Assembly (NCBI RefSeq): GCF_028640845.1 | Contig: NC_080540.1 | Location: 214,455,800-214,519,799, forward strand | Direction of reading: 5' to 3' | Origin: Ahaetulla prasina | Taxonomy: Eukaryota; Chordata; Lepidosauria; Squamata; Colubridae | DNA: 64,000 nt | The notes under the pieces: generated by a model | Databases searched by the model: none | What the model saw: only the letters and a program-made list of their open reading frames with translations | What the model was told of the DNA's origin: nothing | Shown: in pieces, positions 53,611 to 64,000 of the stretch | Layout: each line of letters begins with the position of its first letter | Position numbering within the stretch: the stretch's first letter is position 1 | Position numbers and translations under genes: made by a program

Positions 53611-53799
53611 TTGTCAGGACAACCTGGTCTACTCAATTATGGAACGGCACATACTGCTCCCGGTTTTGCCTTTCTGCCCCGAACATAAATTCAACACAAA
53701 AATAATTTGTTGTGAAAGTGGCTGCCTATGAAGGCTCCTGGATTGGGGCTGAAAGGCAAAAACAAAAGCAGTATTGGCTAGACCAGGTTTTCCTGACAA
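53611..53799. repeat. Long imperfect foldback (MITE-like)
   Basis: TTGTCAGGACAACCTGGTCT (53611-53630) and its near-perfect complement at 53780-53799 form the ends, one mismatch. A second inner pair, GGTTTTGCCTTTCTGCCCC and GGGGCTGAAAGGCAAAAAC, continues the hairpin. No TSD was identified. Confidence 0.7.
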
Positions 53800-53814
53800 A
53801 ATCTGTCATATTTA

Positions 53815-54700
53815 AATACAAAACTTGGTGCACTGAGCCATATTCTTTATAGTAGGAGCAGCGATGGCTTGCAAGGATTGAAAAGCCTGGAGATACCTCC
53901 TTTGCTATTATACACCTGGTTAATTAATGAGACCGTCAGGAGAGTTTTTATTTCCTGCAGCCTTCGCTAGTCTAGCCATCCTCCCCATACCTAAATGTTT
54001 GCTTCTGATAAGATGAAAAGTGCTTTCTATATTTACATTATGCAGAGTTCTTGTTTACTCTTTTTAAGTGGGTTGCAGGCGGGTGCACATTTAGTATCCT
54101 GGGAATGCATCAGTATTCAGTCTAATAAGTACAATCCCTCCTTTTCTACTCAAGGTGTGTGTGCCTGCCACGTGTGTGTGATATGTCGAATTGTTACAGC
54201 TGTGCATTCTGGAGATAATTGTTTTGACAGGCTTTCTGATCATGGTAGAGCCCTCTGGTCTTCCCTTGTGTTTTCCTTTATGGTGATCACTTGAGAAACA
54301 CAATGCATCCGTGTTTGCTAATGTCATTCTAACTTATTCTTCCCTTTGAAGAGTGATCATAGAGATAATGTTTCAGTCTTGGAGTGTTTGAAAAAGGAAA
54401 TTAGTAGAAGTTCAAGAAGTTCATCTTTTCTGGCAGTTGCTATTAAAGACCTGAATGCCAGCTTCTACTTGACCTCAAGGTGTCTTGCATTATATCTTTT
54501 ATTATTTGGTATGGTACATAAAAGAGCTCTATTATATAACAAGGTCAGGTTACACTTGTCAATACCTTCAGGAAGTAGCAGAATGTCTGTTTGGGGACAT
54601 GTAACTTACCATCATTGAGAAGATGCTTTGCTTTTGGAATTTTTTTCAGGTATTCTCATCTATTTTGTCTATTTGCTCTAACAGTATGTTATTATTTTGT
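53815..54700. other. No recognisable repeat
   Basis: Unassigned, apparently single-copy sequence upstream of the exon candidate. Confidence 0.4.
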
Positions 54701-54710
54701 CTTTGATCAG

Positions 54711-54790
54711 GAGAGACCACAAAGCGAACATTCACTGACGCGCAGGAGAAGGGATCCGAGCAGCATGACTGATTCATTTTATATTAGTAG
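54711..54790 (+). CDS. Candidate internal exon, 80 nt
   Basis: A pyrimidine-rich stretch and TTTGATCAG acceptor precede 54711; AG/GTAACT, a good donor, follows 54790. Within, one frame is open from the first base: 26 codons plus two bases, encoding ERPQSEHSLTRRRRDPSSM and TDSFYIS. The peptide is basic then Ser/Thr-rich, with an RRRRDPSS site of the kind phosphorylated by basophilic kinases. It is free of recognised repeats and has CpGs. I cannot name the gene. The frame hits TAA just inside the intron, as expected. The call rests on splice-site logic only. Confidence 0.3.
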
Positions 54791-54799
54791 GTAACTTTC

Positions 54800-56790
54800 T
54801 TCTCTTTTTCTGCTATTGATTTTATAAATGATCAAGCCTAAAGCATTCAGAAATCTTCAGGTTGGTTTGGAACTAGACGTGACCAGTAATTACTAAAATA
54901 TTTTGAGATGGCTCAGACTTGTAACATAATCCCACAGATTTTTCCTGTAATTTTGAGGGAATCCCTTTATTCTCCTCACATGTGTCCTTACATCCTAAAA
55001 TATGGCAAGTGGAATAAGACTTTTATGGTCTGTCTAACTTTCTTCAATCCTGTTTCTGTTTGGCACTTTAAATAATTTGAGCAGCAGCTTTAATTGAATC
55101 TATTATTATGATGTCACAAGCATCTGTTGCAAATTAACATTATATCAAAAAGATGACATGTGCAGTGACATGAAGCAAATATGTAATTAGCAGTTTTGTT
55201 TCTTACCTCCTCCCTAGCCCGGAGTACCTTTATGAAATCTTTCTATTATGTTGATTGTGTTTTTACTGCACATTGTCTTGGGAGCTTTTACAGAAGAATA
55301 CTTTTAAAAATTAATTAGAAAGTTTAAAATGTGGCAACCACCATGCCTATGCATAATGTAAGAACACTAAGAAGATGGGTGAGAAATCATTTATGTGATC
55401 TCTGGTTTTATTTCATTCCTTTGGATCAACAACAATGACAACACTGGATTGGGGTTTCCAAAGAGAACATCTGAAACTTTTGCCTCTTTCAGAAGTTAGT
55501 AAGCATCATTTGATGGCGGTGTTAAAAATAATGTAAAACAAATATCTACGGTAATTTTAATTTATTTAAGTGCATGATGGTAATCAGATTATCTATTTAT
55601 ATTTTGGAGATACCTTCTCTAAGTTAAAGGCTATCTATTTGCCAATGAATATTATTTTAGTAACTTTGCTTGCAATATAATATTGAAATGCAGAGAGAGA
55701 AATAGACTGAGTGAGTTATTGGTTTAGAAGTGTGAATCTCACTCTCAAAACTGATTCCTAGAACATCAGGAATTTTTTTTTCTGTTTCTGAAAAAAAAAG
55801 TTTTTTCTAAGTATGGACACCATTAATTTTGTTGTGAATGTATTAGATAGAAAGATGCATTGTGTTGGATATTTTTTTTCTTAAGAAATGATCCATGTTG
55901 CCTGTATGAATTTTTTGGTTAATTAAAATATTTTTAATGGCAAACTGAGTTTCTATATAGAAGAAGAGCAGAACTTGGAGTTAACAAACAAATAAGCTAA
56001 ATCTACAGGCAGAGCAAATAATTTCATACCATTCACCTGTTTATTGCTAATGTCTCAAAAGCACTTAATCTCTGTTCTGTTTCAAAATAAACACAAGCTT
56101 GTCACATCTGGTGCTCGCCTCTGTGTGTGTCTACCTCCTCTTCCATTTTTCATATACTTGTTCTGACATAACAGAGAATTAGATATGATCATTCAGCTAG
56201 AGGAAAAAACATTAGTATCTCCATTTTATTTCTTTCAGCAAATTTACATTCTTGAAGGTTTCTGGAATATCATTAAAATTCCTGTTGTAATATGGAAGTG
56301 TTTTGGAAAAGTTTTCTTCTAGAAAAACCTAGGGGGAGAAGGAAAAAGAAGCAAAGGAGAAGGAAATGGTTACGATGCAGAGCTAAGAATTTAATGAATT
56401 TGATTTCTGTATTTCTGGAAGTATGAAGCAGGCCTTATAAGAGCCTATGAATAATATTCATACATAGTTGGCGTTCCTTAAGGAATAAATAGGATTAATG
56501 GGACTGTCAACAGTGTTTGCAGAGAGAAATTTCATCTGGTTTATGAATTAAATCTTCATTTTTATCTATCTGAATGCTGATAATTGTGCAGAAAGGTTAA
56601 AAGTTGTAATATATTCCAGAAAAGCAGATATAATTGGAATTTTGGCTTGCAAGGTATTAAATATATGAAAAAAGTTACATGTTCTATGTATCTTATATAT
56701 AGATGATCATATATGTAGATAGATATGAGACTAAATACTGGCTACTTGTAGAGTTAAATGATTCAGAAATCTCACATCAGGAAATTTAAC
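54800..56790. other. No recognisable gene or repeat
   Basis: About 2 kb of AT-rich single-copy-looking DNA. If the exon candidate is real, this would be intron. Confidence 0.45.
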
Positions 56791-56792
56791 TG

Positions 56793-57265
56793 CAGGTAGA
56801 CCTCACTTAACAAATGGTTTCTTGAAATTATGATAGACACCCCCCCCACCTCAAAAAAAGTTACTTACAATCTGGTTCCAGAGTTCTTATGGTAGCATCC
56901 CTCCACCCTTTTGTGGTTACATAGCTGCATTTCTAGGTGCAGTTGGCAACCAACTCACTTTTATGGCCAGGTGCGTTGTTGACTTTGATTTATGATGGTG
57001 TGTTTTTTTGTTTTTGTTTTTTTTGCTGGTTTTCAACCTTTTCATCTGATTTCTAGCAACAATAAAAAAACAACCTCCCATAGGAATGAATGGAATCACT
57101 TTATGATCATGGGATTTGCTTTTCAACCATAGTGTTAACTTTACGATCATTACAAAAAAAAAGGTTATAAAATCGGATCTATTATGTGGGTGTTTCAACT
57201 TACAACTGTCATGACTTATAATGGAAATTCTGGGTTGCGTTATGCCACCAGTTGAGGACTACCTG
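56793..57265. mobile_element. Tc1/mariner-like MITE
   Basis: CAGGTAGACCTCACTTAACA to CAGTTGAGGACTACCTG, followed by TA. Interior has ATTTATGATGGTGTG and the poly-T expansion at 57002-57025, making this copy longer than 35334-35660. Confidence 0.8.
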
Positions 57266-57269
57266 TACA

Positions 57270-57876
57270 CAACTAAAGACCCACAAGAATGAATATTAGA
57301 ATATTGATTCAGATATTTAAATATTATATATCAGAGCTGTTTATCTGATATACTCAACTTTAATTGTACTCATTGATCAAATATGGGAAATCCCATATGG
57401 GTTTTTTTACTCATCATTCCGCCATAATACGGAAAAGAAACCACTCCAGCGATGTTAAATAGCCTTAGTAAAATACCTTACTTCATCTCTGATTTTACTC
57501 ATAGCAAGCATCTTTGTTCAACTCAAAATTTAATTTTAACCAGACTTTACACATCTATTTATTTTAAGAAAGAGTAATAAAATTGGATCAAGACTTCACT
57601 TTAGGCCAAATAGAAGGACAATTCTATGTCAAATGTACACATTAATAATTCAGGTCCTCCACATTTTTGTTGCTGTAGTTAATTTAGTAGAGCGGTTTCT
57701 CTCGTTCTGAATGAAGCCAGAACCAGAGTACGCAAGGAAATTTAAGGCAAAATTTTTATTTATCTAAGCCGAAATAAGTAAAAAAATAAATTGAAAGGGT
57801 GATTGCACAATTGCAGACCCACTCCTTTTGTATGTGTGTGGATGACATACAGTTGTGAACAACATTTGGATTTTTT

Positions 57877-57878
<2 letters not shown>
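57270..57878. other. No recognisable gene
   Basis: Unassigned. Confidence 0.4.

Positions 57879-57879
<1 letters not shown>

Positions 57880-57916
<37 letters not shown>
57880..57916. repeat. (CA)n microsatellite
   Basis: Eighteen perfect CA units. Confidence 0.97.
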
Positions 57917-57917
<1 letters not shown>

Positions 57918-57919
<2 letters not shown>

Positions 57920-59031
57920 AACATCAATACATTGAAAGCAGAACAAATAGCTGCTATTGTGGTAACTCAATAATATCTATAAAGCTGCAGCCTTGATTTG
58001 CTGGCTTGGGTGTGGCAATAATTTCTATACCAAAGATTTGGGCAGGAAGATTAGAAATCTTTACCGGTATAAAATGATGATAGGTTTAATTTGACTTATT
58101 TTGCTTTTTTGCTTCTATCTTTGCCAGTTCTATGGCAGTGTTTCAAGAGCTATTTTATCTGAAAAATATGAGTTAATCTGTTATATTTCTTTCCACTCTC
58201 AAGCAAAACCAGGCAGCTTCGTATTCAGAAAAGTGCTTTATTCTTTATTGACATACTTTGCTTTGTTCAAAATTCCTTAATCACTGATTCTGAAATTTGC
58301 CACATACTCCTCACAATAGAAGTTTCACCACATTCTGATCTAAAACAAAAACAAATAAAAGTCACATACACCTTTAAAAAAAGAAATTTAAAGGAATGCA
58401 GCTTGAAAATCTATTACCAGTTTCTGTGAAATCTGACAGGTTTGATTCTGCCATATCGGTGTTGTTTACCTGTAATTTTTATTTTATTCTATGAAAGACA
58501 AAAAATTAAGAATACTTCAATAAATTTGAAATTAGTAAACATCAACTACTTCTTTCTAACTTGCAGAAGAAACAGACTTGAAGGTAGAAATTAATGCCAG
58601 GATAATTAATTGTTGTAAACCGGTGGGTACATTTTCCTTTTATAAAATCACTACTTAAGATTTTGCACAATCACAAAAAAGGTTGACATTAGTGGAATTG
58701 ACCTGGCAATCTAAGCTTTGGAGTAAATTTTAACAAAATATTTAAGAAATGCATTAGAATGCAAATGTAGCATCTGTCTGCCACTCACTAGAGCAGCTGT
58801 GTTTTTTTCCAGAATGACACTAACTGCTGGAATGGTGGTTTCTATTTGACTGTGTGATCTTGAGAATATGCACAGATGTTCTACATTTAATTCACTAGGG
58901 CATAAATTCATATCAAAACACTTCTTTGGAATCAGATCCAAAATACAGAATAAACTTTAGAAACCAATATTCTCAAACACAAGCTAATAAAAGTATTGCT
59001 TGCCATCTCCTCTACTATTTCACTTTTGACT

Positions 59032-59033
<2 letters not shown>
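57918..59033. other. No recognisable gene
   Basis: Unassigned; the minus frame at 58711-58941 is not supported by any family. Confidence 0.4.

Positions 59034-59085
<52 letters not shown>
59034..59085. repeat. (CT)n microsatellite
   Basis: Twenty-six CT units, uninterrupted. Confidence 0.97.
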
Positions 59086-59089
<4 letters not shown>

Positions 59090-59172
59090 AGATCTAGAAT
59101 AATATTGGAAATAAGGTTGATTCTAAGTCCAGTGCTACATTTCACACTGTACCAACTTTCCAATGATTAGGT

Positions 59173-59261
59173 CAGTGTTTCTCAACCTTGGCAACCTTGG
59201 CAAAGAATTCTGGAAATTGAAGTCCACACATTTGAAAGCTGGCAAGGTTGAGAAAACACTG
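59173..59261. mobile_element. Palindromic hAT-type MITE, 89 bp
   Basis: CAGTGTTTCTCAACCTTGGC to CAAGGTTGAGAAAACACTG, near-complete inverted repeat. Flanks GATTAGGT (59165-59172) and GATTAGTC (59262-59269) share the first six bases. Confidence 0.85.
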
Positions 59262-59269
59262 GATTAGTC

Positions 59270-60713
59270 TTTCCTTTAATTAAAAGGGAAAAAAAGTTAG
59301 GGAGACAAGGAGACCAGTTAACATTAAAAGTGACTCTATTGATATATATTCAAGGTTATCTGCTCCTGGATTTATCTGCTTTTGGTCCATATCTATTTCC
59401 CATGCATTCATATATCTGTCCCATTCCTGTAGATTAGAATATATCTGATAGGAAATAGTTGAAATACTATTCATATTTAAATTTACATTTTTGTCTCATA
59501 CAGAACTGTGTATAGAGTCAAATATCTTTTCTAAAAGACATTGAATATATGTTTAAAACAACCTATATTTTTAAAACTTACTTCCACATTTCACATTTCT
59601 CCTTTTATTCTAAAAGGTTGCAGCCTTCTGTGCATTTTGATAGATTTTTTAATGCCTGAATTGCATTATCCAGTAGATAAGTGCCTCTTGAGACATGTTC
59701 ATTAGTGCAGAGATTTGAATCAGATTACTCATAATGAACTGAAAAAAGAATGAATTCCTCAAGTATCTTTGGAAAGAAAGGAACTGGTACTTTCCTTTAA
59801 GAGCAAACAAGATGTGGCCATTCCTTAAAATTGCTTAGAGCTTAAATAAGCATCTCTTCAAGTAAGATATTGAGGTTTCTCCTGTACTTAGAACAGGGAA
59901 ATTGAACATTCCTTCGTAGCGTAGCCACAATAACATATGATTTATCTCAAATGCTGGAAATATACCAGTCTTTAAGTTACTTCTTGTCCAGTGGCAAAAC
60001 TGTTTTATGTTGAGAACAACTAACCATTTAATTAGTCCAATTTTTCTCAACCTTGGCTGCTTTAAACTATCTGGACCTGAACTCTTAACATTCCTGAGCC
60101 ATATGCATAAACCAAAGCTTTCAGTGGCGATTTGTAAAATTAGATTACTACATCAATTATTTGAATTAGCCCAACAAGACGGGTAGTTTACTGGAAGAAT
60201 GCCCCCTCTTTTGAACGGATGTACCCGCAGCAATTTGAGAGGACAATATAACTCCTGCATCAGTGAATCTCTGACAGGAATAATGTGATGAGGTTCTTTT
60301 TCTTCATGTTGCTGTGACAGATCAGGACTGTTGTTTTCTCAGGGTATTATTGTCCTGTCTTCATAAAGCCTCAACTTGGGAAAGGAACTGATGGAGCTCT
60401 ATTGAGATCCCTGACCAGGACTTGGCAGTAAATCACAAACTTCCTAACTTTACATGGATACACTTATTTCTGACTAGAACACAGCAGCAATCGCACAGAC
60501 ACATCTGGCTTAATAAACATCTTTACTAAAAATGGGAACAAAGCCAAAGAAAACAATAGCTTACATCCCTGTGGCTCAAAACGTTTTTCTTCTTGCCCTT
60601 CCCACAAATTGTTAGGAGATTTGTGCAGCACTTGGTAATCTTAAATCTGATACTGGTTGATGTTTATGCCACTTAGGGCTGAGAATTTCTGGTTCACAGC
60701 TTACTTCTCACAG
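59270..60713. other. No recognisable gene
   Basis: About 1.4 kb unassigned, apart from a remnant of the palindromic MITE at about 60039-60085 (TTTCTCAACCTTGGCTGC). Confidence 0.45.
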
Positions 60714-60721
60714 GTTCTTTC

Positions 60722-61334
60722 CAGTGGTGGAATCTAAATTTCTTTCCTACCGGTTCTGTGGGTGTGGCTTGGTGGTGGGATCATGTGTCTGGTGAGCGTG
60801 GCTATGTGACTGGAGGATCAAAAGACAGAAACTCACTAACAATGTCCTGCTGGAGCAGGGTTGGACTAGATGACCTCCAGGTCCCTTCTAGCCCTGGATT
60901 ATCCTCTGAAGCTGCATCTAGTGCCAGATTTGTAGTCCTTTCTTCCTCTCCTTTTTCCTCCCTCCCTTTCCCTCTTCTTTCTTTCTCTCTCTCTCTCTCT
61001 CTCAAACGAACCCCCCACCCTCCATTTTTTGCCTAGCAGGCTTCAGCCTTTTTACCTTTTAAAAAGATGCTTTTAAAAGTTAAAAAAAAAGCCTCTGATG
61101 ATCAGGCACCTCCAGAGCCTTGTTTTAACCCTTTAAAAGCATTTTTTTACAAGCTCTTCAGGTTTAAAATGCTTTAAAATGCTTTTAAACTTTTTTTTAA
61201 AAAGGCTCTGATGATCGCGTGGCTCAGCTGGGCATGGGTTGGGCAGGGATTTTTGCTACCTGTTCTCCGAACCACCAGCCGCCATTGCTACCAGATCGGC
61301 CAGTCCGCTCCAAACTGGGAGCATTTCACCCCTG
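60722..61334. mobile_element. Composite ACCGGT-family hAT, 613 bp, exact TSD
   Basis: Left end CAGTGGTGGAATCTAAATTT with CTACCGGTTCTGTGGGTGTG (the 38856-type), right end CTACCTGTTCTCCGAACCAC to GAGCATTTCACCCCTG (the 18225-type). GTTCTTTC is duplicated exactly at 60714-60721 and 61335-61342. Inside are a CR1 piece (GGAGCAGGGTTGGACTAGAT, 60854-60900), a (CT)n tract (60978-61004), and AAAAAGATGCTTTTAAAAGT-type palindromic units (61055-61200). Confidence 0.92.
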
Positions 61335-61496
61335 GTTCTTTCTCTCTTTCATACTTACCTCCAGTCGCTCTAGCTATCAGGACTACTTCTCTATGTATCT
61401 TACTATATTTTTAGACTCTAATTTGATAGCTCTGGAAAGATTCCTTCCCCTTTTGTCAACTGAATCCAGTGTTGTGACAGTAACATCTCTCTATCT

Positions 61497-61600
61497 CAGA
61501 GGTCTCCAACCTTGGCAATTTTAAGACTTGTGGACTTCAACTCCCAGAATTGGGAGTTGAAGTCCACAAGTCTTAAACTTGCCAAGGTTGGAGACCCCTG
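61497..61600. mobile_element. Palindromic hAT-type MITE with exact TSD
   Basis: 104 bp; CAGAGGTCTCCAACCTTGGC to CAAGGTTGGAGACCCCTG. Inner arms ACTTGTGGACTTCAACTCCC and its complement. CTCTATCT is duplicated exactly at 61489-61496 and 61601-61608. Confidence 0.95.
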
Positions 61601-61609
61601 CTCTATCTG

Positions 61610-62320
61610 GAAGAGGGGCTGGTACTTTCCATTTTTTTTATCTTTACTTACCTTAGTTACTTCTAGTTATTTCATTCTTTCTGATAGAGATAACATTCCC
61701 ATTCACTTCAGAACTATAGAGTTGTTTTTCCATGGAACTGGTAGTGATTGGTGGTTCTAGATCTTTGCACATCTTTATTGGCTTCCTTCTTGGATGGGCC
61801 ACAAAGACACACCAACACTGTAATCATTACAGACAGATTTAGGATTTTGATCGCTTTGCAATTTTTTGTTTTTAATGAAGTAGTTATATAAACTTACACA
61901 TTTCTACATAAATATTGTGAAGTGCATGGATTTCTTTTAATCAGATTGAAAAAGAATCAAAAATAGGAGACACAAAGCCGGCAAATGCGTCCTTCCAGTT
62001 GAGGCTGAGTACTTCATTCTTAAAAATGTAAGTTCCAATCTCTATATATTTAGCCTTACTTGTGGTGCTAAATTGGGGTTGCCACCTTTTCTTAAAAACA
62101 CTTCACATCCTTAATAGCTACAGAACATTAGAAGAAGAAAAAAAGAAATGAGAAATGAGGAGTAGAGGAAGGAGGCCCCAGTTATTAAAATTACAGTTCT
62201 TATAAAACCAGCTGGAGTAGAAATAGTTACAGCTAGACAAATATTGGAAGGTGGAGAGAAAACAACTGCTGTTACATTAGGCGGTTTTAATTTCTCATTT
62301 GTGCTATTCTGAACAGCATC
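61610..62320. other. No recognisable gene
   Basis: Unassigned. Confidence 0.4.
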
Positions 62321-62343
62321 ATATATATATATATATATATATA
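62321..62343. repeat. (AT)n at PLE end
   Basis: Eleven AT units abut the 3' terminus of the minus-strand PLE, as (TA)n does at the other PLE end (30417-30428). Confidence 0.95.
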
Positions 62344-62402
62344 TGTAGGTCTTTGGTTATTCGGGTTTTCTCCCGCGTAAAATCGGAAGTGTCTTGGCGA
62401 CG

Positions 62403-62432
62403 TTTCGACGAAGTCTCATTCGTCATCTTCAG
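62403..62432 (-). ncRNA. Hammerhead-ribozyme-like core of the second PLE
   Basis: Minus strand: CTGAAGA (62432-62426), perfect stem GACGAA/TTCGTC (62424-62419 with 62412-62407), GAAA (62406-62403). The base that differs from the other copy (C for T at the stem) turns a G-U pair into G-C, so pairing is kept. Stem III and cleavage site remain unclear. Confidence 0.4.
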
Positions 62433-62451
62433 GCTTCAGCTTCGTGCTTCT

Positions 62452-62452
<1 letters not shown>

Positions 62453-62531
<79 letters not shown>
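62453..62531. repeat. (AT)n microsatellite inside PLE
   Basis: About 39 units. It sits between GCTTCTTG and AAGCTGTTTC in place of the GGAGCAATGTGTGATTGC-type sequence of the other copy, within the 3' end of the coding tail. Confidence 0.95.
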
Positions 62532-62533
<2 letters not shown>

Positions 62534-62544
62534 CTGTTTCTTCC

Positions 62545-64000
62545 TTTTTAACTGCTAGTGGGGTTTGAACTGATTGGGTGGGAGCTTGGCTGTGCTCTGA
62601 TTGGATGGGGGTTTTTTTGTGCTCTGATTGGCTGGGGGGGTGTCCTGTTTGGGTGGGGGCTTGGTTGTGCTCAGATTAGTTTGAGTTGCAGGGGGATTTG
62701 AGCTGGTGAGCTGCACTGCTGCTGTTTGGCTTCATGTTCGTGGTTGTGCTACATCTTCATAGTGGGTGTCAGTCTGCTGCATGTATGGATTGGAGGGGTT
62801 TGAAATGGCTAATGTTGCAGCTGTGGTCTGGCTTCTGGTCCTTGGTCGTGCTTCCTGATCAGTGTGGGTTTGGGTCTGTTTTCTGGGTGGATGTGTGGTG
62901 GTGATATCCTGTGTGGACCTCGTGAGTGTGGGTCTGGTGTCATTCCTCGTATTAGGGACTCGTTTGTCAATAAGGGCGGGTTTCCAAATGGCTGGTAGGC
63001 GGGAGGTATCATCTCGTTTGTTCATGCTGTGTGGGCGTTTTTCTATCTCGATGGCTTCTCTGATTATTCTGTTGTTAAAGTGTTCAGTTTTGGCGATAAT
63101 TCTGGTCTTTTTAAAGTCAATATCGTGTCCTGTGGCTTTAAGGTGTTGGACCAGGGAAGAAGTTAGTTCCTCTTTTTTGACTCAGTTCTTGTGTTTTTCA
63201 ATGCGTGCACTTATTCTTCTGTTGGTATGTCCGATGTATGTGGTGGGGCAGGCGGTGCATGGGATTTCATATACTCCTTGATTTTCTAACTCAATTTTGT
63301 CTTTGGGGTTTCTTAGGATGGTGGATATTTTTCGGTTTGTGCAGAATGCTGTCTTGATGTTGTGTTTGTGGAGGATCTTGTTGATTCTGTCTGTGGTGCC
63401 TTTTATATATGGGAGGAGGGCTGTGCCGTTTTCTTGTTCTCTGTCTTGGATTTTAGTGGGGGGGTTCTTTTTGGATTAGTTTGGTAATCTTATTTCTCTG
63501 GAAATAGTATGTTAGTGAGAGTGTAGTTCGGTTTTTAGGTGTTGTTCGTCAGCTAAGCATTTTGTTCTGGAGATGAGTGTCTTGGCTACGGAGTTGATCT
63601 GTGCTGGGTGGTGGTGTGAGAGTGCGTGCAGATAGCGGTTTCTGTGTGTTTTCTTCTGGTAGATGGTGTGTCCTAGGGTGCCATTGGGTTTCCTGTAGAC
63701 TAAGACATCTAGAAAGGGAAGTTGGTTGTTAACTTCTGTTTCCATGGTGAACTGTATTTTGGGGTGTAGGCTATTGAGGTCTGAGGAAGTTGTCAAGTTT
63801 TTCTTTCCTTTGTGGCCAGATTATGGTGGTGTCGTCTACGTATCTGAGCCAGAGTTTGGGTTTGTGATCAGATTTTTCTAAAGCTTGGGTTTCAAAGTGT
63901 TCCATGTAGAGGTTGGCAATGACAGGTGAGAGGGATGATCCCATGGGTGCTCCTTCTATTTGTTTGTATTTTTGTCCGTTATAGATGAAGTATGTGTTGG
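62545..64000 (-). pseudogene. PLE RT and GIY-YIG protein, broken
   Basis: RT: GAPMGSSLSPVIANLYME and the catalytic LWLRYVDDTTIIW (YVDD) near 63950-63830, then LPFLDVLVYRKPNGTLGH and RYLHALSHHHPAQ in the thumb. Endonuclease: GVYEIPC...TTYIGHT near 63260-63210. Breaks: a frameshift near 63800 (after DNFL), another near 63480-63520, and TGA at about 63182-63180 where the other copy has a Ser codon. The 5' part lies outside the window. PLE proteins copy their RNA into DNA nicked by the GIY-YIG nuclease. Confidence 0.85.

Larger units (their letters stand above)
62345..64000 (-). mobile_element. Penelope-like element, longer copy, runs off the edge
   Basis: On the minus strand: RT palm (64000-63800), RT thumb (63796-63512), GIY-YIG endonuclease (about 63420-63000), Pro/Gln-rich tail (to about 62545), then a 3' non-coding end with a hammerhead-like motif (62432-62403) and CCCGAATAACCAAAGACC. 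Compared with 29340-30425, an (AT)n array replaces about 20 bases near 62453. Confidence 0.88.

Noticed and set aside
58711..58941. 76-codon minus-strand frame with no repeat overlap
   Set aside because: No splice signals, motif or conserved pattern supports coding; the length is expected by chance in AT-rich DNA.
62299..62532. Frame with Ile-Tyr repeats
   Set aside because: Translation of (AT)n and the PLE 3' end in the wrong strand.

Overview
The window looks like repeat-dense, non-coding DNA from a squamate reptile, most likely an advanced (colubroid) snake. The evidence is its repeat fauna: CR1/L3-type LINEs whose 3' ends run into (ATTCT)n microsatellites, a tRNA-derived SINE with a Bov-B-like AAGGTAAA tail, R4/Dong-like, L2-like and L1 LINE fragments, Penelope-like elements (PLEs), a SPIN-like hAT, and many short non-autonomous hAT elements containing ACCGGT. 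No complete host protein-coding gene is visible. One possible 80-nt internal exon (54711-54790) is the only candidate host coding sequence. The assignment to snakes is inference from repeats; no species marker was found.

Layout. 1-3.3 kb: a 1.2-kb segment present twice (offset 2060), with SINE and hAT copies. 3.4-7.9 kb: L1 3' end, a foldback element with a 14-bp target-site duplication (TSD), R4-like LINE pieces interrupted by an L1 tail, a SINE, and a 599-bp solo LTR with 5-bp TSD. 7.9-13.8 kb: mostly unassigned DNA, a second LTR, a mariner-like MITE, an L2 tail and a hAT. 13.8-20.1 kb: a heavily rearranged block of nested CR1, a LINE fragment with an intact reading frame, tandem duplications with microhomology joints, and arrays of a perfect 24-bp palindrome. 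20-29 kb: (GATA)n, a SPIN-like hAT, (GGAA)n, a hAT inside a CR1 tail, and a hAT inside a Tc1/mariner-like MITE. 29.3-32.8 kb: a PLE fragment with an open GIY-YIG frame followed by an internally deleted L1. 32.8-37.3 kb: MITEs in unassigned DNA. 37.4-43.4 kb: a 2.3-kb tandem duplication carrying CR1/L3, a foldback and a hAT, then a 572-bp tandem duplication. 44.5-47.8 kb: nested MITEs and a 2068-bp inverted-repeat element with a CpG-rich interior. 49-51.3 kb: a decayed L2-type LINE. 51.3-62.3 kb: sparse repeats in unassigned DNA. 62.3-64 kb: a second PLE with reverse transcriptase and GIY-YIG regions, running off the window edge.

How the parts relate. The content is a record of transposition rather than a set of cooperating genes. 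Autonomous-type families (L1, L2, CR1/L3, R4-like, PLE) are present only as truncated or broken copies. The short elements (SINEs, hAT and mariner MITEs) would depend on enzymes encoded elsewhere. Exact 8-bp TSDs around many hAT elements and 14-18-bp TSDs around two other insertions allow precise boundaries and relative ages to be read from the sequence. The strongest observations are the 2068-bp element with perfect TIRs and TSD around a CpG-rich cargo, the ACCGGT hAT family including a composite copy that carries a CR1 piece and a palindromic unit, the palindrome arrays, and the hammerhead-ribozyme-like motifs at PLE ends and related fragments.
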